Shown piece after piece: positions 51,978 to 64,000 of a DNA stretch of 64,000 nt (its first letter is position 1; every line of letters starts with the position of its first letter). The DNA is from Micromussa lordhowensis (Eukaryota > Cnidaria > Anthozoa > Scleractinia > Lobophylliidae). Location of the stretch: contig OZ026603.1 in assembly GCA_964020085.1 (NCBI GenBank), positions 31,206,242 to 31,270,241 on the forward strand, in the 5' to 3' direction. The translations under genes and the position numbers were made by a program. The notes beneath the pieces are model-generated. The model saw only the letters and a program-made list of their open reading frames with translations. It was not told the DNA's origin and did no database searches.

Positions 51978-54900
51978 GCACTTGAAGTGCAAACATAGGA
52001 GAAGATTTTGCTGCAAACTGCGGCTCCATAAGTGTCCGTATAGCCGAGTTATGAGAAATTTGGCAAGGACACCTAAATCGGCCATTTTCTGAGATTTTGC
52101 CAAGGGGGGACCAAGGGAAAATGCTCAAAAAAGTAGGCCGACTATAGGAGCTTCAAAAACACCCTGGCGCAAATTGCATCATCTCCTAATTAGTATGCAC
52201 TTGAAGTGCAAACATAGGAGAAGATTTTGCTGCAAACTGCGGCTCCATAAGTGTCCGTATAGCCGAGTTATGAGAAATTTGGCAAGGACACCTAAATCGG
52301 CCATTTTCTGAGATTTTGCCAAGGGGGGACCAAGGGAAAATGCTCAAAAAAGTAGGCCGACTATAGGAGCTTCAAAAACACCCTGGCGCAAATTGCATCA
52401 TCTCCTAATTAGTATGCACTTGAAGTGCAAACATAGGAGAAGATTTTGCTGCAAACTGCGGCTCCATAAGTGTCCGTATAGCCGAGTTATGAGAAATTTG
52501 GCAAGGACACCTAAATCGGCCATTTTCTGAGATTTTGCCAAGGGGGGACCAAGGGAAAATGCTCAAAAAAGTAGGCCGACTATAGGAGCTTCAAAAACAC
52601 CCTGGCGCAAATTGCATCATCTCCTAATTAGTATGCACTTGAAGTGCAAACATAGGAGAAGATTTTGCTGCAAACTGCGGCTCCATAAGTGTCCGTATAG
52701 CCGAGTTATGAGAAATTTGGCAAGGACACCTAAATCGGCCATTTTCTGAGATTTTGCCAAGGGGGGACCAAGGGAAAATGCTCAAAAAAGTAGGCCGACT
52801 ATAGGAGCTTCAAAAACACCCTGGCGCAAATTGCATCATCTCCTAATTAGTATGCACTTGAAGTGCAAACATAGGAGAAGATTTTGCTGCAAACTGCGGC
52901 TCCATAAGTGTCCGTATAGCCGAGTTATGAGAAATTTGGCAAGGACACCTAAATCGGCCATTTTCTGAGATTTTGCCAAGGGGGGACCAAGGGAAAATGC
53001 TCAAAAAAGTAGGCCGACTATAGGAGCTTCAAAAACACCCTGGCGCAAATTGCATCATCTCCTAATTAGTATGCACTTGAAGTGCAAACATAGGAGAAGA
53101 TTTTGCTGCAAACTGCGGCTCCATAAGTGTCCGTATAGCCGAGTTATGAGAAATTTGGCAAGGACACCTAAATCGGCCATTTTCTGAGATTTTGCCAAGG
53201 GGGGACCAAGGGAAAATGCTCAAAAAAGTAGGCCGACTATAGGAGCTTCAAAAACACCCTGGCGCAAATTGCATCATCTCCTAATTAGTATGCACTTGAA
53301 GTGCAAACATAGGAGAAGATTTTGCTGCAAACTGCGGCTCCATAAGTGTCCGTATAGCCGAGTTATGAGAAATTTGGCAAGGACACCTAAATCGGCCATT
53401 TTCTGAGATTTTGCCAAGGGGGGACCAAGGGAAAATGCTCAAAAAAGTAGGCCGACTATAGGAGCTTCAAAAACACCCTGGCGCAAATTGCATCATCTCC
53501 TAATTAGTATGCACTTGAAGTGCAAACATAGGAGAAGATTTTGCTGCAAACTGCGGCTCCATAAGTGTCCGTATAGCCGAGTTATGAGAAATTTGGCAAG
53601 GACACCTAAATCGGCCATTTTCTGAGATTTTGCCAAGGGGGGACCAAGGGAAAATGCTCAAAAAAGTAGGCCGACTATAGGAGCTTCAAAAACACCCTGG
53701 CGCAAATTGCATCATCTCCTAATTAGTATGCACTTGAAGTGCAAACATAGGAGAAGATTTTGCTGCAAACTGCGGCTCCATAAGTGTCCGTATAGCCGAG
53801 TTATGAGAAATTTGGCAAGGACACCTAAATCGGCCATTTTCTGAGATTTTGCCAAGGGGGGACCAAGGGAAAATGCTCAAAAAAGTAGGCCGACTATAGG
53901 AGCTTCAAAAACACCCTGGCGCAAATTGCATCATCTCCTAATTAGTATGCACTTGAAGTGCAAACATAGGAGAAGATTTTGCTGCAAACTGCGGCTCCAT
54001 AAGTGTCCGTATAGCCGAGTTATGAGAAATTTGGCAAGGACACCTAAATCGGCCATTTTCTGAGATTTTGCCAAGGGGGGACCAAGGGAAAATGCTCAAA
54101 AAAGTAGGCCGACTATAGGAGCTTCAAAAACACCCTGGCGCAAATTGCATCATCTCCTAATTAGTATGCACTTGAAGTGCAAACATAGGAGAAGATTTTG
54201 CTGCAAACTGCGGCTCCATAAGTGTCCGTATAGCCGAGTTATGAGAAATTTGGCAAGGACACCTAAATCGGCCATTTTCTGAGATTTTGCCAAGGGGGGA
54301 CCAAGGGAAAATGCTCAAAAAAGTAGGCCGACTATAGGAGCTTCAAAAACACCCTGGCGCAAATTGCATCATCTCCTAATTAGTATGCACTTGAAATGCA
54401 AACATAGGAGAAGATTTTGCTGCAAACTGCGGCTCCATAAGTGTCCGTATAGCCGAGTTATGAGAAATTTGGCAAGGACACCTAAATCGGCCATTTTCTG
54501 AGATTTTGCCAAGGGGGGACCAAGGGAAAATGCTCAAAAAAGTAGGCCGACTATAGGAGCTTCAAAAACACCCTGGCGCAAATTGCATCATCTCCTAATT
54601 AGTATGCACTTGAAGTGCAAACATAGGAGAAGATTTTGCTGCAAACTGCGGCTCCATAAGTGTCCGTATAGCCGAGTTATGAGAAATTTGGCAAGGACAC
54701 CTAAATCGGCCATTTTCTGAGATTTTGCCAAGGGGGGACCAAGGGAAAATGCTCAAAAAAGTAGGCCGACTATAGGAGCTTCAAAAACACCCTGGCGCAA
54801 ATTGCATCATCTCCTAATTAGTATGCACTTGAAGTGCAAACATAGGAGAAGATTTTGCTGCAAACTGCGGCTCCATAAGTGTCCGTATAGCCGAGTTATG

Positions 54901-57900
54901 AGAAATTTGGCAAGGACACCTAAATCGGCCATTTTCTGAGATTTTGCCAAGGGGGGACCAAGGGAAAATGCTCAAAAAAGTAGGCCGACTATAGGAGCTT
55001 CAAAAACACCCTGGCGCAAATTGCATCATCTCCTAATTAGTATGCACTTGAAGTGCAAACATAGGAGAAGATTTTGCTGCAAACTGCGGCTCCATAAGTG
55101 TCCGTATAGCCGAGTTATGAGAAATTTGGCAAGGACACCTAAATCGGCCATTTTCTGAGATTTTGCCAAGGGGGGACCAAGGGAAAATGCTCAAAAAAGT
55201 AGGCCGACTATAGGAGCTTCAAAAACACCCTGGCGCAAATTGCATCATCTCCTAATTAGTATGCACTTGAAGTGCAAACATAGGAGAAGATTTTGCTGCA
55301 AACTGCGGCTCCATAAGTGTCCGTATAGCCGAGTTATGAGAAATTTGGCAAGGACACCTAAATCGGCCATTTTCTGAGATTTTGCCAAGGGGGGACCAAG
55401 GGAAAATGCTCAAAAAAGTAGGCCGACTATAGGAGCTTCAAAAACACCCTGGCGCAAATTGCATCATCTCCTAATTAGTATGCACTTGAAGTGCAAACAT
55501 AGGAGAAGATTTTGCTGCAAACTGCGGCTCCATAAGTGTCCGTATAGCCGAGTTATGAGAAATTTGGCAAGGACACCTAAATCGGCCATTTTCTGAGATT
55601 TTGCCAAGGGGGGACCAAGGGAAAATGCTCAAAAAAGTAGGCCGACTATAGGAGCTTCAAAAACACCCTGGCGCAAATTGCATCATCTCCTAATTAGTAT
55701 GCACTTGAAGTGCAAACATAGGAGAAGATTTTGCTGCAAACTGCGGCTCCATAAGTGTCCGTATAGCCGAGTTATGAGAAATTTGGCAAGGACACCTAAA
55801 TCGGCCATTTTCTGAGATTTTGCCAAGGGGGGACCAAGGGAAAATGCTCAAAAAAGTAGGCCGACTATAGGAGCTTCAAAAACACCCTGGCGCAAATTGC
55901 ATCATCTCCTAATTAGTATGCACTTGAAGTGCAAACATAGGAGAAGATTTTGCTGCAAACTGCGGCTCCATAAGTGTCCGTATAGCCGAGTTATGAGAAA
56001 TTTGGCAAGGACACCTAAATCGGCCATTTTCTGAGATTTTGCCAAGGGGGGACCAAGGGAAAATGCTCAAAAAAGTAGGCCGACTATAGGAGCTTCAAAA
56101 ACACCCTGGCGCAAATTGCATCATCTCCTAATTAGTATGCACTTGAAGTGCAAACATAGGAGAAGATTTTGCTGCAAACTGCGGCTCCATAAGTGTCCGT
56201 ATAGCCGAGTTATGAGAAATTTGGCAAGGACACCTAAATCGGCCATTTTCTGAGATTTTGCCAAGGGGGGACCAAGGGAAAATGCTCAAAAAAGTAGGCC
56301 GACTATAGGAGCTTCAAAAACACCCTGGCGCAAATTGCATCATCTCCTAATTAGTATGCACTTGAAGTGCAAACATAGGAGAAGATTTTGCTGCAAACTG
56401 CGGCTCCATAAGTGTCCGTATAGCCGAGTTATGAGAAATTTGGCAAGGACACCTAAATCGGCCATTTTCTGAGATTTTGCCAAGGGGGGACCAAGGGAAA
56501 ATGCTCAAAAAAGTAGGCCGACTATAGGAGCTTCAAAAACACCCTGGCGCAAATTGCATCATCTCCTAATTAGTATGCACTTGAAGTGCAAACATAGGAG
56601 AAGATTTTGCTGCAAACTGCGGCTCCATAAGTGTCCGTATAGCCGAGTTATGAGAAATTTGGCAAGGACACCTAAATCGGCCATTTTCTGAGATTTTGCC
56701 AAGGGGGGACCAAGGGAAAATGCTCAAAAAAGTAGGCCGACTATAGGAGCTTCAAAAACACCCTGGCGCAAATTGCATCATCTCCTAATTAGTATGCACT
56801 TGAAGTGCAAACATAGGAGAAGATTTTGCTGCAAACTGCGGCTCCATAAGTGTCCGTATAGCCGAGTTATGAGAAATTTGGCAAGGACACCTAAATCGGC
56901 CATTTTCTGAGATTTTGCCAAGGGGGGACCAAGGGAAAATGCTCAAAAAAGTAGGCCGACTATAGGAGCTTCAAAAACACCCTGGCGCAAATTGCATCAT
57001 CTCCTAATTAGTATGCACTTGAAGTGCAAACATAGGAGAAGATTTTGCTGCAAACTGCGGCTCCATAAGTGTCCGTATAGCCGAGTTATGAGAAATTTGG
57101 CAAGGACACCTAAATCGGCCATTTTCTGAGATTTTGCCAAGGGGGGACCAAGGGAAAATGCTCAAAAAAGTAGGCCGACTATAGGAGCTTCAAAAACACC
57201 CTGGCGCAAATTGCATCATCTCCTAATTAGTATGCACTTGAAGTGCAAACATAGGAGAAGATTTTGCTGCAAACTGCGGCTCCATAAGTGTCCGTATAGC
57301 CGAGTTATGAGAAATTTGGCAAGGACACCTAAATCGGCCATTTTCTGAGATTTTGCCAAGGGGGGACCAAGGGAAAATGCTCAAAAAAGTAGGCCGACTA
57401 TAGGAGCTTCAAAAACACCCTGGCGCAAATTGCATCATCTCCTAATTAGTATGCACTTGAAGTGCAAACATAGGAGAAGATTTTGCTGCAAACTGCGGCT
57501 CCATAAGTGTCCGTATAGCCGAGTTATGAGAAATTTGGCAAGGACACCTAAATCGGCCATTTTCTGAGATTTTGCCAAGGGGGGACCAAGGGAAAATGCT
57601 CAAAAAAGTAGGCCGACTATAGGAGCTTCAAAAACACCCTGGCGCAAATTGCATCATCTCCTAATTAGTATGCACTTGAAGTGCAAACATAGGAGAAGAT
57701 TTTGCTGCAAACTGCGGCTCCATAAGTGTCCGTATAGCCGAGTTATGAGAAATTTGGCAAGGACACCTAAATCGGCCATTTTCTGAGATTTTGCCAAGGG
57801 GGGACCAAGGGAAAATGCTCAAAAAAGTAGGCCGACTATAGGAGCTTCAAAAACACCCTGGCGCAAATTGCATCATCTCCTAATTAGTATGCACTTGAAG

Positions 57901-60900
57901 TGCAAACATAGGAGAAGATTTTGCTGCAAACTGCGGCTCCATAAGTGTCCGTATAGCCGAGTTATGAGAAATTTGGCAAGGACACCTAAATCGGCCATTT
58001 TCTGAGATTTTGCCAAGGGGGGACCAAGGGAAAATGCTCAAAAAAGTAGGCCGACTATAGGAGCTTCAAAAACACCCTGGCGCAAATTGCATCATCTCCT
58101 AATTAGTATGCACTTGAAGTGCAAACATAGGAGAAGATTTTGCTGCAAACTGCGGCTCCATAAGTGTCCGTATAGCCGAGTTATGAGAAATTTGGCAAGG
58201 ACACCTAAATCGGCCATTTTCTGAGATTTTGCCAAGGGGGGACCAAGGGAAAATGCTCAAAAAAGTAGGCCGACTATAGGAGCTTCAAAAACACCCTGGC
58301 GCAAATTGCATCATCTCCTAATTAGTATGCACTTGAAGTGCAAACATAGGAGAAGATTTTGCTGCAAACTGCGGCTCCATAAGTGTCCGTATAGCCGAGT
58401 TATGAGAAATTTGGCAAGGACACCTAAATCGGCCATTTTCTGAGATTTTGCCAAGGGGGGACCAAGGGAAAATGCTCAAAAAAGTAGGCCGACTATAGGA
58501 GCTTCAAAAACACCCTGGCGCAAATTGCATCATCTCCTAATTAGTATGCACTTGAAGTGCAAACATAGGAGAAGATTTTGCTGCAAACTGCGGCTCCATA
58601 AGTGTCCGTATAGCCGAGTTATGAGAAATTTGGCAAGGACACCTAAATCGGCCATTTTCTGAGATTTTGCCAAGGGGGGACCAAGGGAAAATGCTCAAAA
58701 AAGTAGGCCGACTATAGGAGCTTCAAAAACACCCTGGCGCAAATTGCATCATCTCCTAATTAGTATGCACTTGAAGTGCAAACATAGGAGAAGATTTTGC
58801 TGCAAACTGCGGCTCCATAAGTGTCCGTATAGCCGAGTTATGAGAAATTTGGCAAGGACACCTAAATCGGCCATTTTCTGAGATTTTGCCAAGGGGGGAC
58901 CAAGGGAAAATGCTCAAAAAAGTAGGCCGACTATAGGAGCTTCAGAAACACCCTGGCGCAAATTGCATCATCTCCTAATTAGTATGCACTTGAAGTGCAA
59001 ACATAGGAGAAGATTTTGCTGCAAACTGCGGCTCCATAAGTGTCCGTATAGCCGAGTTATGAGAAATTTGGCAAGGACACCTAAATCGGCCATTTTCTGA
59101 GATTTTGCCAAGGGGGGACCAAGGGAAAATGCTCAAAAAAGTAGGCCGACTATAGGAGCTTCAAAAACACCCTGGCGCAAATTGCATCATCTCCTAATTA
59201 GTATGCACTTGAAGTGCAAACATAGGAGAAGATTTTGCTGCAAACTGCGGCTCCATAAGTGTCCGTATAGCCGAGTTATGAGAAATTTGGCAAGGACACC
59301 TAAATCGGCCATTTTCTGAGATTTTGCCAAGGGGGGACCAAGGGAAAATGCTCAAAAAAGTAGGCCGACTATAGGAGCTTCAAAAACACCCTGGCGCAAA
59401 TTGCATCATCTCCTAATTAGTATGCACTTGAAGTGCAAACATAGGAGAAGATTTTGCTGCAAACTGCGGCTCCATAAGTGTCCGTATAGCCGAGTTATGA
59501 GAAATTTGGCAAGGACACCTAAATCGGCCATTTTCTGAGATTTTGCCAAGGGGGGACCAAGGGAAAATGCTCAAAAAAGTAGGCCGACTATAGGAGCTTC
59601 AAAAACACCCTGGCGCAAATTGCATCATCTCCTAATTAGTATGCACTTGAAGTGCAAACATAGGAGAAGATTTTGCTGCAAACTGCGGCTCCATAAGTGT
59701 CCGTATAGCCGAGTTATGAGAAATTTGGCAAGGACACCTAAATCGGCCATTTTCTGAGATTTTGCCAAGGGGGGACCAAGGGAAAATGCTCAAAAAAGTA
59801 GGCCGACTATAGGAGCTTCAAAAACACCCTGGCGCAAATTGCATCATCTCCTAATTAGTATGCACTTGAAGTGCAAACATAGGAGAAGATTTTGCTGCAA
59901 ACTGCGGCTCCATAAGTGTCCGTATAGCCGAGTTATGAGAAATTTGGCAAGGACACCTAAATCGGCCATTTTCTGAGATTTTGCCAAGGGGGGACCAAGG
60001 GAAAATGCTCAAAAAAGTAGGCCGACTATAGGAGCTTCAAAAACACCCTGGCGCAAATTGCATCATCTCCTAATTAGTATGCACTTGAAGTGCAAACATA
60101 GGAGAAGATTTTGCTGCAAACTGCGGCTCCATAAGTGTCCGTATAGCCGAGTTATGAGAAATTTGGCAAGGACACCTAAATCGGCCATTTTCTGAGATTT
60201 TGCCAAGGGGGGACCAAGGGAAAATGCTCAAAAAAGTAGGCCGACTATAGGAGCTTCAAAAACACCCTGGCGCAAATTGCATCATCTCCTAATTAGTATG
60301 CACTTGAAGTGCAAACATAGGAGAAGATTTTGCTGCAAACTGCGGCTCCATAAGTGTCCGTATAGCCGAGTTATGAGAAATTTGGCAAGGACACCTAAAT
60401 CGGCCATTTTCTGAGATTTTGCCAAGGGGGGACCAAGGGAAAATGCTCAAAAAAGTAGGCCGACTATAGGAGCTTCAAAAACACCCTGGCGCAAATTGCA
60501 TCATCTCCTAATTAGTATGCACTTGAAGTGCAAACATAGGAGAAGATTTTGCTGCAAACTGCGGCTCCATAAGTGTCCGTATAGCCGAGTTATGAGAAAT
60601 TTGGCAAGGACACCTAAATCGGCCATTTTCTGAGATTTTGCCAAGGGGGGACCAAGGGAAAATGCTCAAAAAAGTAGGCCGACTATAGGAGCTTCAAAAA
60701 CACCCTGGCGCAAATTGCATCATCTCCTAATTAGTATGCACTTGAAGTGCAAACATAAGAAGATTTTGCTGCAAACTGCGGCTCCATAAGTGTCCGTATA
60801 GCCGAGTTATGAGAAATTTGGCAAGGACACCTAAATCGGCCATTTTCTGAGATTTTGCCAAGGGGGGACCAAGGGAAAATGCTCAAAAAAGTAGGCCGAC

Positions 60901-63741
60901 TATAGGAGCTTCAAAAACACCCTGGCGCAAATTGCATCATCTCCTAATTAGTATGCACTTGAAGTGCAAACATAGGAGAAGATTTTGCTGCAAACTGCGG
61001 CTCCATAAGTGTCCGTATAGCCGAGTTATGAGAAATTTGGCAAGGACACCTAAATCGGCCATTTTCTGAGATTTTGCCAAGGGGGGACCAAGGGAAAATG
61101 CTCAAAAAAGTAGGCCGACTATAGGAGCTTCAAAAACACCCTGGCGCAAATTGCATCATCTCCTAATTAGTATGCACTTGAAATGCAAACATAGGAGAAG
61201 ATTTTGCTGCAAACTGCGGCTCCATAAGTGTCCGTATAGCCGAGTTATGAGAAATTTGGCAAGGACACCTAAATCGGCCATTTTCTGAGATTTTGCCAAG
61301 GGGGGACCAAGGGAAAATGCTCAAAAAAGTAGGCCGACTATAGGAGCTTCAAAAACACCCTGGCGCAAATTGCATCATCTCCTAATTAGTATGCACTTGA
61401 AGTGCAAACATAGGAGAAGATTTTGCTGCAAACTGCGGCTCCATAAGTGTCCGTATAGCCGAGTTATGAGAAATTTGGCAAGGACACCTAAATCGGCCAT
61501 TTTCTGAGATTTTGCCAAGGGGGGACCAAGGGAAAATGCTCAAAAAAGTAGGCCGACTATAGGAGCTTCAAAAACACCCTGGCGCAAATTGCATCATCTC
61601 CTAATTAGTATGCACTTGAAGTGCAAACATAGGAGAAGATTTTGCTGCAAACTGCGGCTCCATAAGTGTCCGTATAGCCGAGTTATGAGAAATTTGGCAA
61701 GGACACCTAAATCGGCCATTTTCTGAGATTTTGCCAAGGGGGGACCAAGGGAAAATGCTCAAAAAAGTAGGCCGACTATAGGAGCTTCAAAAACACCCTG
61801 GCGCAAATTGCATCATCTCCTAATTAGTATGCACTTGAAGTGCAAACATAGGAGAAGATTTTGCTGCAAACTGCGGCTCCATAAGTGTCCGTATAGCCGA
61901 GTTATGAGAAATTTGGCAAGGACACCTAAATCGGCCATTTTCTGAGATTTTGCCAAGGGGGGACCAAGGGAAAATGCTCAAAAAAGTAGGCCGACTATAG
62001 GAGCTTCAAAAACACCCTGGCGCAAATTGCATCATCTCCTAATTAGTATGCACTTGAAGTGCAAACATAGGAGAAGATTTTGCTGCAAACTGCGGCTCCA
62101 TAAGTGTCCGTATAGCCGAGTTATGAGAAATTTGGCAAGGACACCTAAATCGGCCATTTTCTGAGATTTTGCCAAGGGGGGACCAAGGGAAAATGCTCAA
62201 AAAAGTAGGCCGACTATAGGAGCTTCAAAAACACCCTGGCGCAAATTGCATCATCTCCTAATTAGTATGCACTTGAAGTGCAAACATAGGAGAAGATTTT
62301 GCTGCAAACTGCGGCTCCATAAGTGTCCGTATAGCCGAGTTATGAGAAATTTGGCAAGGACACCTAAATCGGCCATTTTCTGAGATTTTGCCAAGGGGGG
62401 ACCAAGGGAAAATGCTCAAAAAAGTAGGCCGACTATAGGAGCTTCAAAAACACCCTGGCGCAAATTGCATCATCTCCTAATTAGTATGCACTTGAAGTGC
62501 AAACATAGGAGAAGATTTTGCTGCAAACTGCGGCTCCATAAGTGTCCGTATAGCCGAGTTATGAGAAATTTGGCAAGGACACCTAAATCGGCCATTTTCT
62601 GAGATTTTGCCAAGGGGGGACCAAGGGAAAATGCTCAAAAAAGTAGGCCGACTATAGGAGCTTCAAAAACACCCTGGCGCAAATTGCATCATCTCCTAAT
62701 TAGTATGCACTTGAAGTGCAAACATAGGAGAAGATTTTGCTGCAAACTGCGGCTCCATAAGTGTCCGTATAGCCGAGTTATGAGAAATTTGGCAAGGACA
62801 CCTAAATCGGCCATTTTCTGAGATTTTGCCAAGGGGGGACCAAGGGAAAATGCTCAAAAAAGTAGGCCGACTATAGGAGCTTCAAAAACACCCTGGCGCA
62901 AATTGCATCATCTCCTAATTAGTATGCACTTGAAGTGCAAACATAGGAGAAGATTTTGCTGCAAACTGCGGCTCCATAAGTGTCCGTATAGCCGAGTTAT
63001 GAGAAATTTGGCAAGGACACCTAAATCGGCCATTTTCTGAGATTTTGCCAAGGGGGGACCAAGGGAAAATGCTCAAAAAAGTAGGCCGACTATAGGAGCT
63101 TCAAAAACACCCTGGCGCAAATTGCATCATCTCCTAATTAGTATGCACTTGAAGTGCAAACATAGGAGAAGATTTTGCTGCAAACTGCGGCTCCATAAGT
63201 GTCCGTATAGCCGAGTTATGAGAAATTTGGCAAGGACACCTAAATCGGCCATTTTCTGAGATTTTGCCAAGGGGGGACCAAGGGAAAATGCTCAAAAAAG
63301 TAGGCCGACTATAGGAGCTTCAAAAACACCCTGGCGCAAATTGCATCATCTCCTAATTAGTATGCACTTGAAGTGCAAACATAGGAGAAGATTTTGCTGC
63401 AAACTGCGGCTCCATAAGTGTCCGTATAGCCGAGTTATGAGAAATTTGGCAAGGACACCTAAATCGGCCATTTTCTGAGATTTTGCCAAGGGGGGACCAA
63501 GGGAAAATGCTCAAAAAAGTAGGCCGACTATAGGAGCTTCAAAAACACCCTGGCGCAAATTGCATCATCTCCTAATTAGTATGCACTTGAAGTGCAAACA
63601 TAGGAGAAGATTTTGCTGCAAACTGCGGCTCCATAAGTGTCCGTATAGCCGAGTTATGAGAAATTTGGCAAGGACACCTAAATCGGCCATTTTCTGAGAT
63701 TTTGCCAAGGGGGGACCAAGGGAAAATGCTCAAAAAAGTAG

Positions 63742-63960
63742 GCCGACTATAGGAGCTTCAAAAACACCCTGGCGCAAATTGCATCATCTCCTAATTAGTA
63801 TGCACTTGAAGTGCAAACATAGGAGAAGATTTTGCTGCAAACTGCGGCTCCATAAGTGTCCGTATAGCCGAGTTATGAGAAATTTGGCAAGGACACCTAA
63901 ATCGGCCATTTTCTGAGATTTTGCCAAGGGGGGACCAAGGGAAAATGCTCAAAAAAGTAG
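63742..63960 (-). repeat. Reference consensus monomer (219 bp)
   Basis: This is the last complete unit in the window, matches the consensus of the homogeneous right end, and serves as a reference copy. It holds 97 G or C of 219 bases and six CpG sites. It contains two adjacent palindromes (63791-63798 and 63801-63815), a run of six G, and two pairs of interleaved inverted repeats (63856-63861 with 63891-63896, and 63884-63890 with 63921-63927). No CENP-B-box-like motif was seen. Confidence 0.95.
63791..63815. other. Adjacent palindromes in each monomer (reference copy)
   Basis: CTAATTAG (63791-63798) is a perfect 8-bp palindrome. Two bases later TGCACTT-G-AAGTGCA (63801-63815) is a perfect dyad with 7-bp arms around one central base. 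The pair recurs in nearly every monomer and is recognisable even in the diverged forward tract (for example around 2664-2688). The first palindrome has a TAAT core of the kind bound by homeodomain proteins, but no binding is shown. Both palindromes could equally be neutral, or preferred nicking or hairpin sites. Confidence 0.75.
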
Positions 63961-64000
63961 GCCGACTATAGGAGCTTCAAAAACACCCTGGCGCAAATTG

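Larger units (their letters stand above)
4178..64000 (-). repeat. Main 219-bp satellite array, reverse orientation (about 273 monomers)
   Basis: A continuous head-to-tail array runs to the window edge and clearly continues beyond it. The period is exactly 219 bp in most copies; 217-, 218- and 220-bp copies occur from small indels. The consensus unit on the + strand begins GCCGACTATAGGAGCTTC and ends in CAAAAAAGTAG. All copies from 4178 on have the same orientation. Because 219 is 3 x 73, the same 65-71-codon open frames recur in many monomers, and two-monomer frames appear where a stop is lost (8815-9255, 12533-12919). These are repeat by-products: they occur on both strands, often end at the same conserved TAG inside CTAATTAG, and show no codon-level constraint. 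I do not recognise the family. Confidence 0.97.
51978..64000 (-). repeat. Highly homogeneous satellite core
   Basis: About 55 monomers that are consensus nearly throughout. Differences I found are TTGAAATGCA at 54391 and 61178, CTTCAGAAACACC near 58943, and a two-base deletion giving CATAAGAAG near 60755. No higher-order period can be set from so few variants. The array runs off the right edge of the window. Confidence 0.93.

Noticed and set aside
63742..63960. CENP-B box or telomere-type motif in the monomer
   Set aside because: I looked for the CENP-B box pattern and for short telomeric repeats on both strands and found none, so centromere identity cannot be claimed from motifs.
4178..64000. 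CRISPR-like array
   Set aside because: There are no short repeats separated by unique spacers; the whole 219-bp unit is repeated, and there are no cas genes.

Overview
This window is almost entirely eukaryotic satellite DNA. I see no supportable protein-coding gene, RNA gene, transposon or CRISPR array. About 62.3 kb of the 64 kb is one tandem repeat with a 219-bp unit (about 44% G+C, counted on the consensus), present in roughly 285 copies. The long homogeneous array, the nested minisatellites at its edge and the absence of genes point to eukaryotic heterochromatin, either pericentromeric or a knob or subtelomeric block. I do not recognise the satellite family and cannot name the organism. 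A sequencing-library adapter at 51.8 kb resembles the one used for PCR-amplified, low-input long-read libraries, which hints at a small organism, but that is inference only.

Layout. 1-631: non-repetitive flank with no recognisable gene. 632-932: minisatellite with a unit of about 19 bp. 933-1707: a separate tandem repeat with a unit of about 60 bp. 1708-4175: twelve old, diverged 219-bp monomers in forward orientation, the last one truncated. 4176-4177: an orientation switch with two extra bases. 4178-64000: the main array, with every monomer in reverse orientation.

The main array becomes more uniform from left to right. 4.2-22 kb is a mosaic of variants. Local higher-order repeats follow: an octamer of 1,750 bp (4.4-7.9 kb), a nonamer of 1,973 bp in almost three copies (22.2-27.9 kb), a tetramer of 876 bp (28.2-29.4 kb), a pentamer of 1,095 bp (36.1-38.4 kb), trimers of 657 bp (7.4-8.7, 38.4-39.2 and 46.5-48.4 kb) and another pentamer spacing (49.1-50.7 kb). 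From about 52 kb to the end the monomers are nearly identical, with only a handful of single changes noticed.

The pattern fits an array that evolves by unequal exchange and conversion in changing registers. The inverted left tract appears to have escaped homogenisation. The most practically important observation is an adapter remnant at 51812-51836, followed by about 140 bp of scrambled satellite. It means the join between the left 51.8 kb and the right 12 kb may be an assembly artefact. The most interesting biological signal is a conserved pair of adjacent palindromes in every monomer, one of which flips its central base in a subset of copies.
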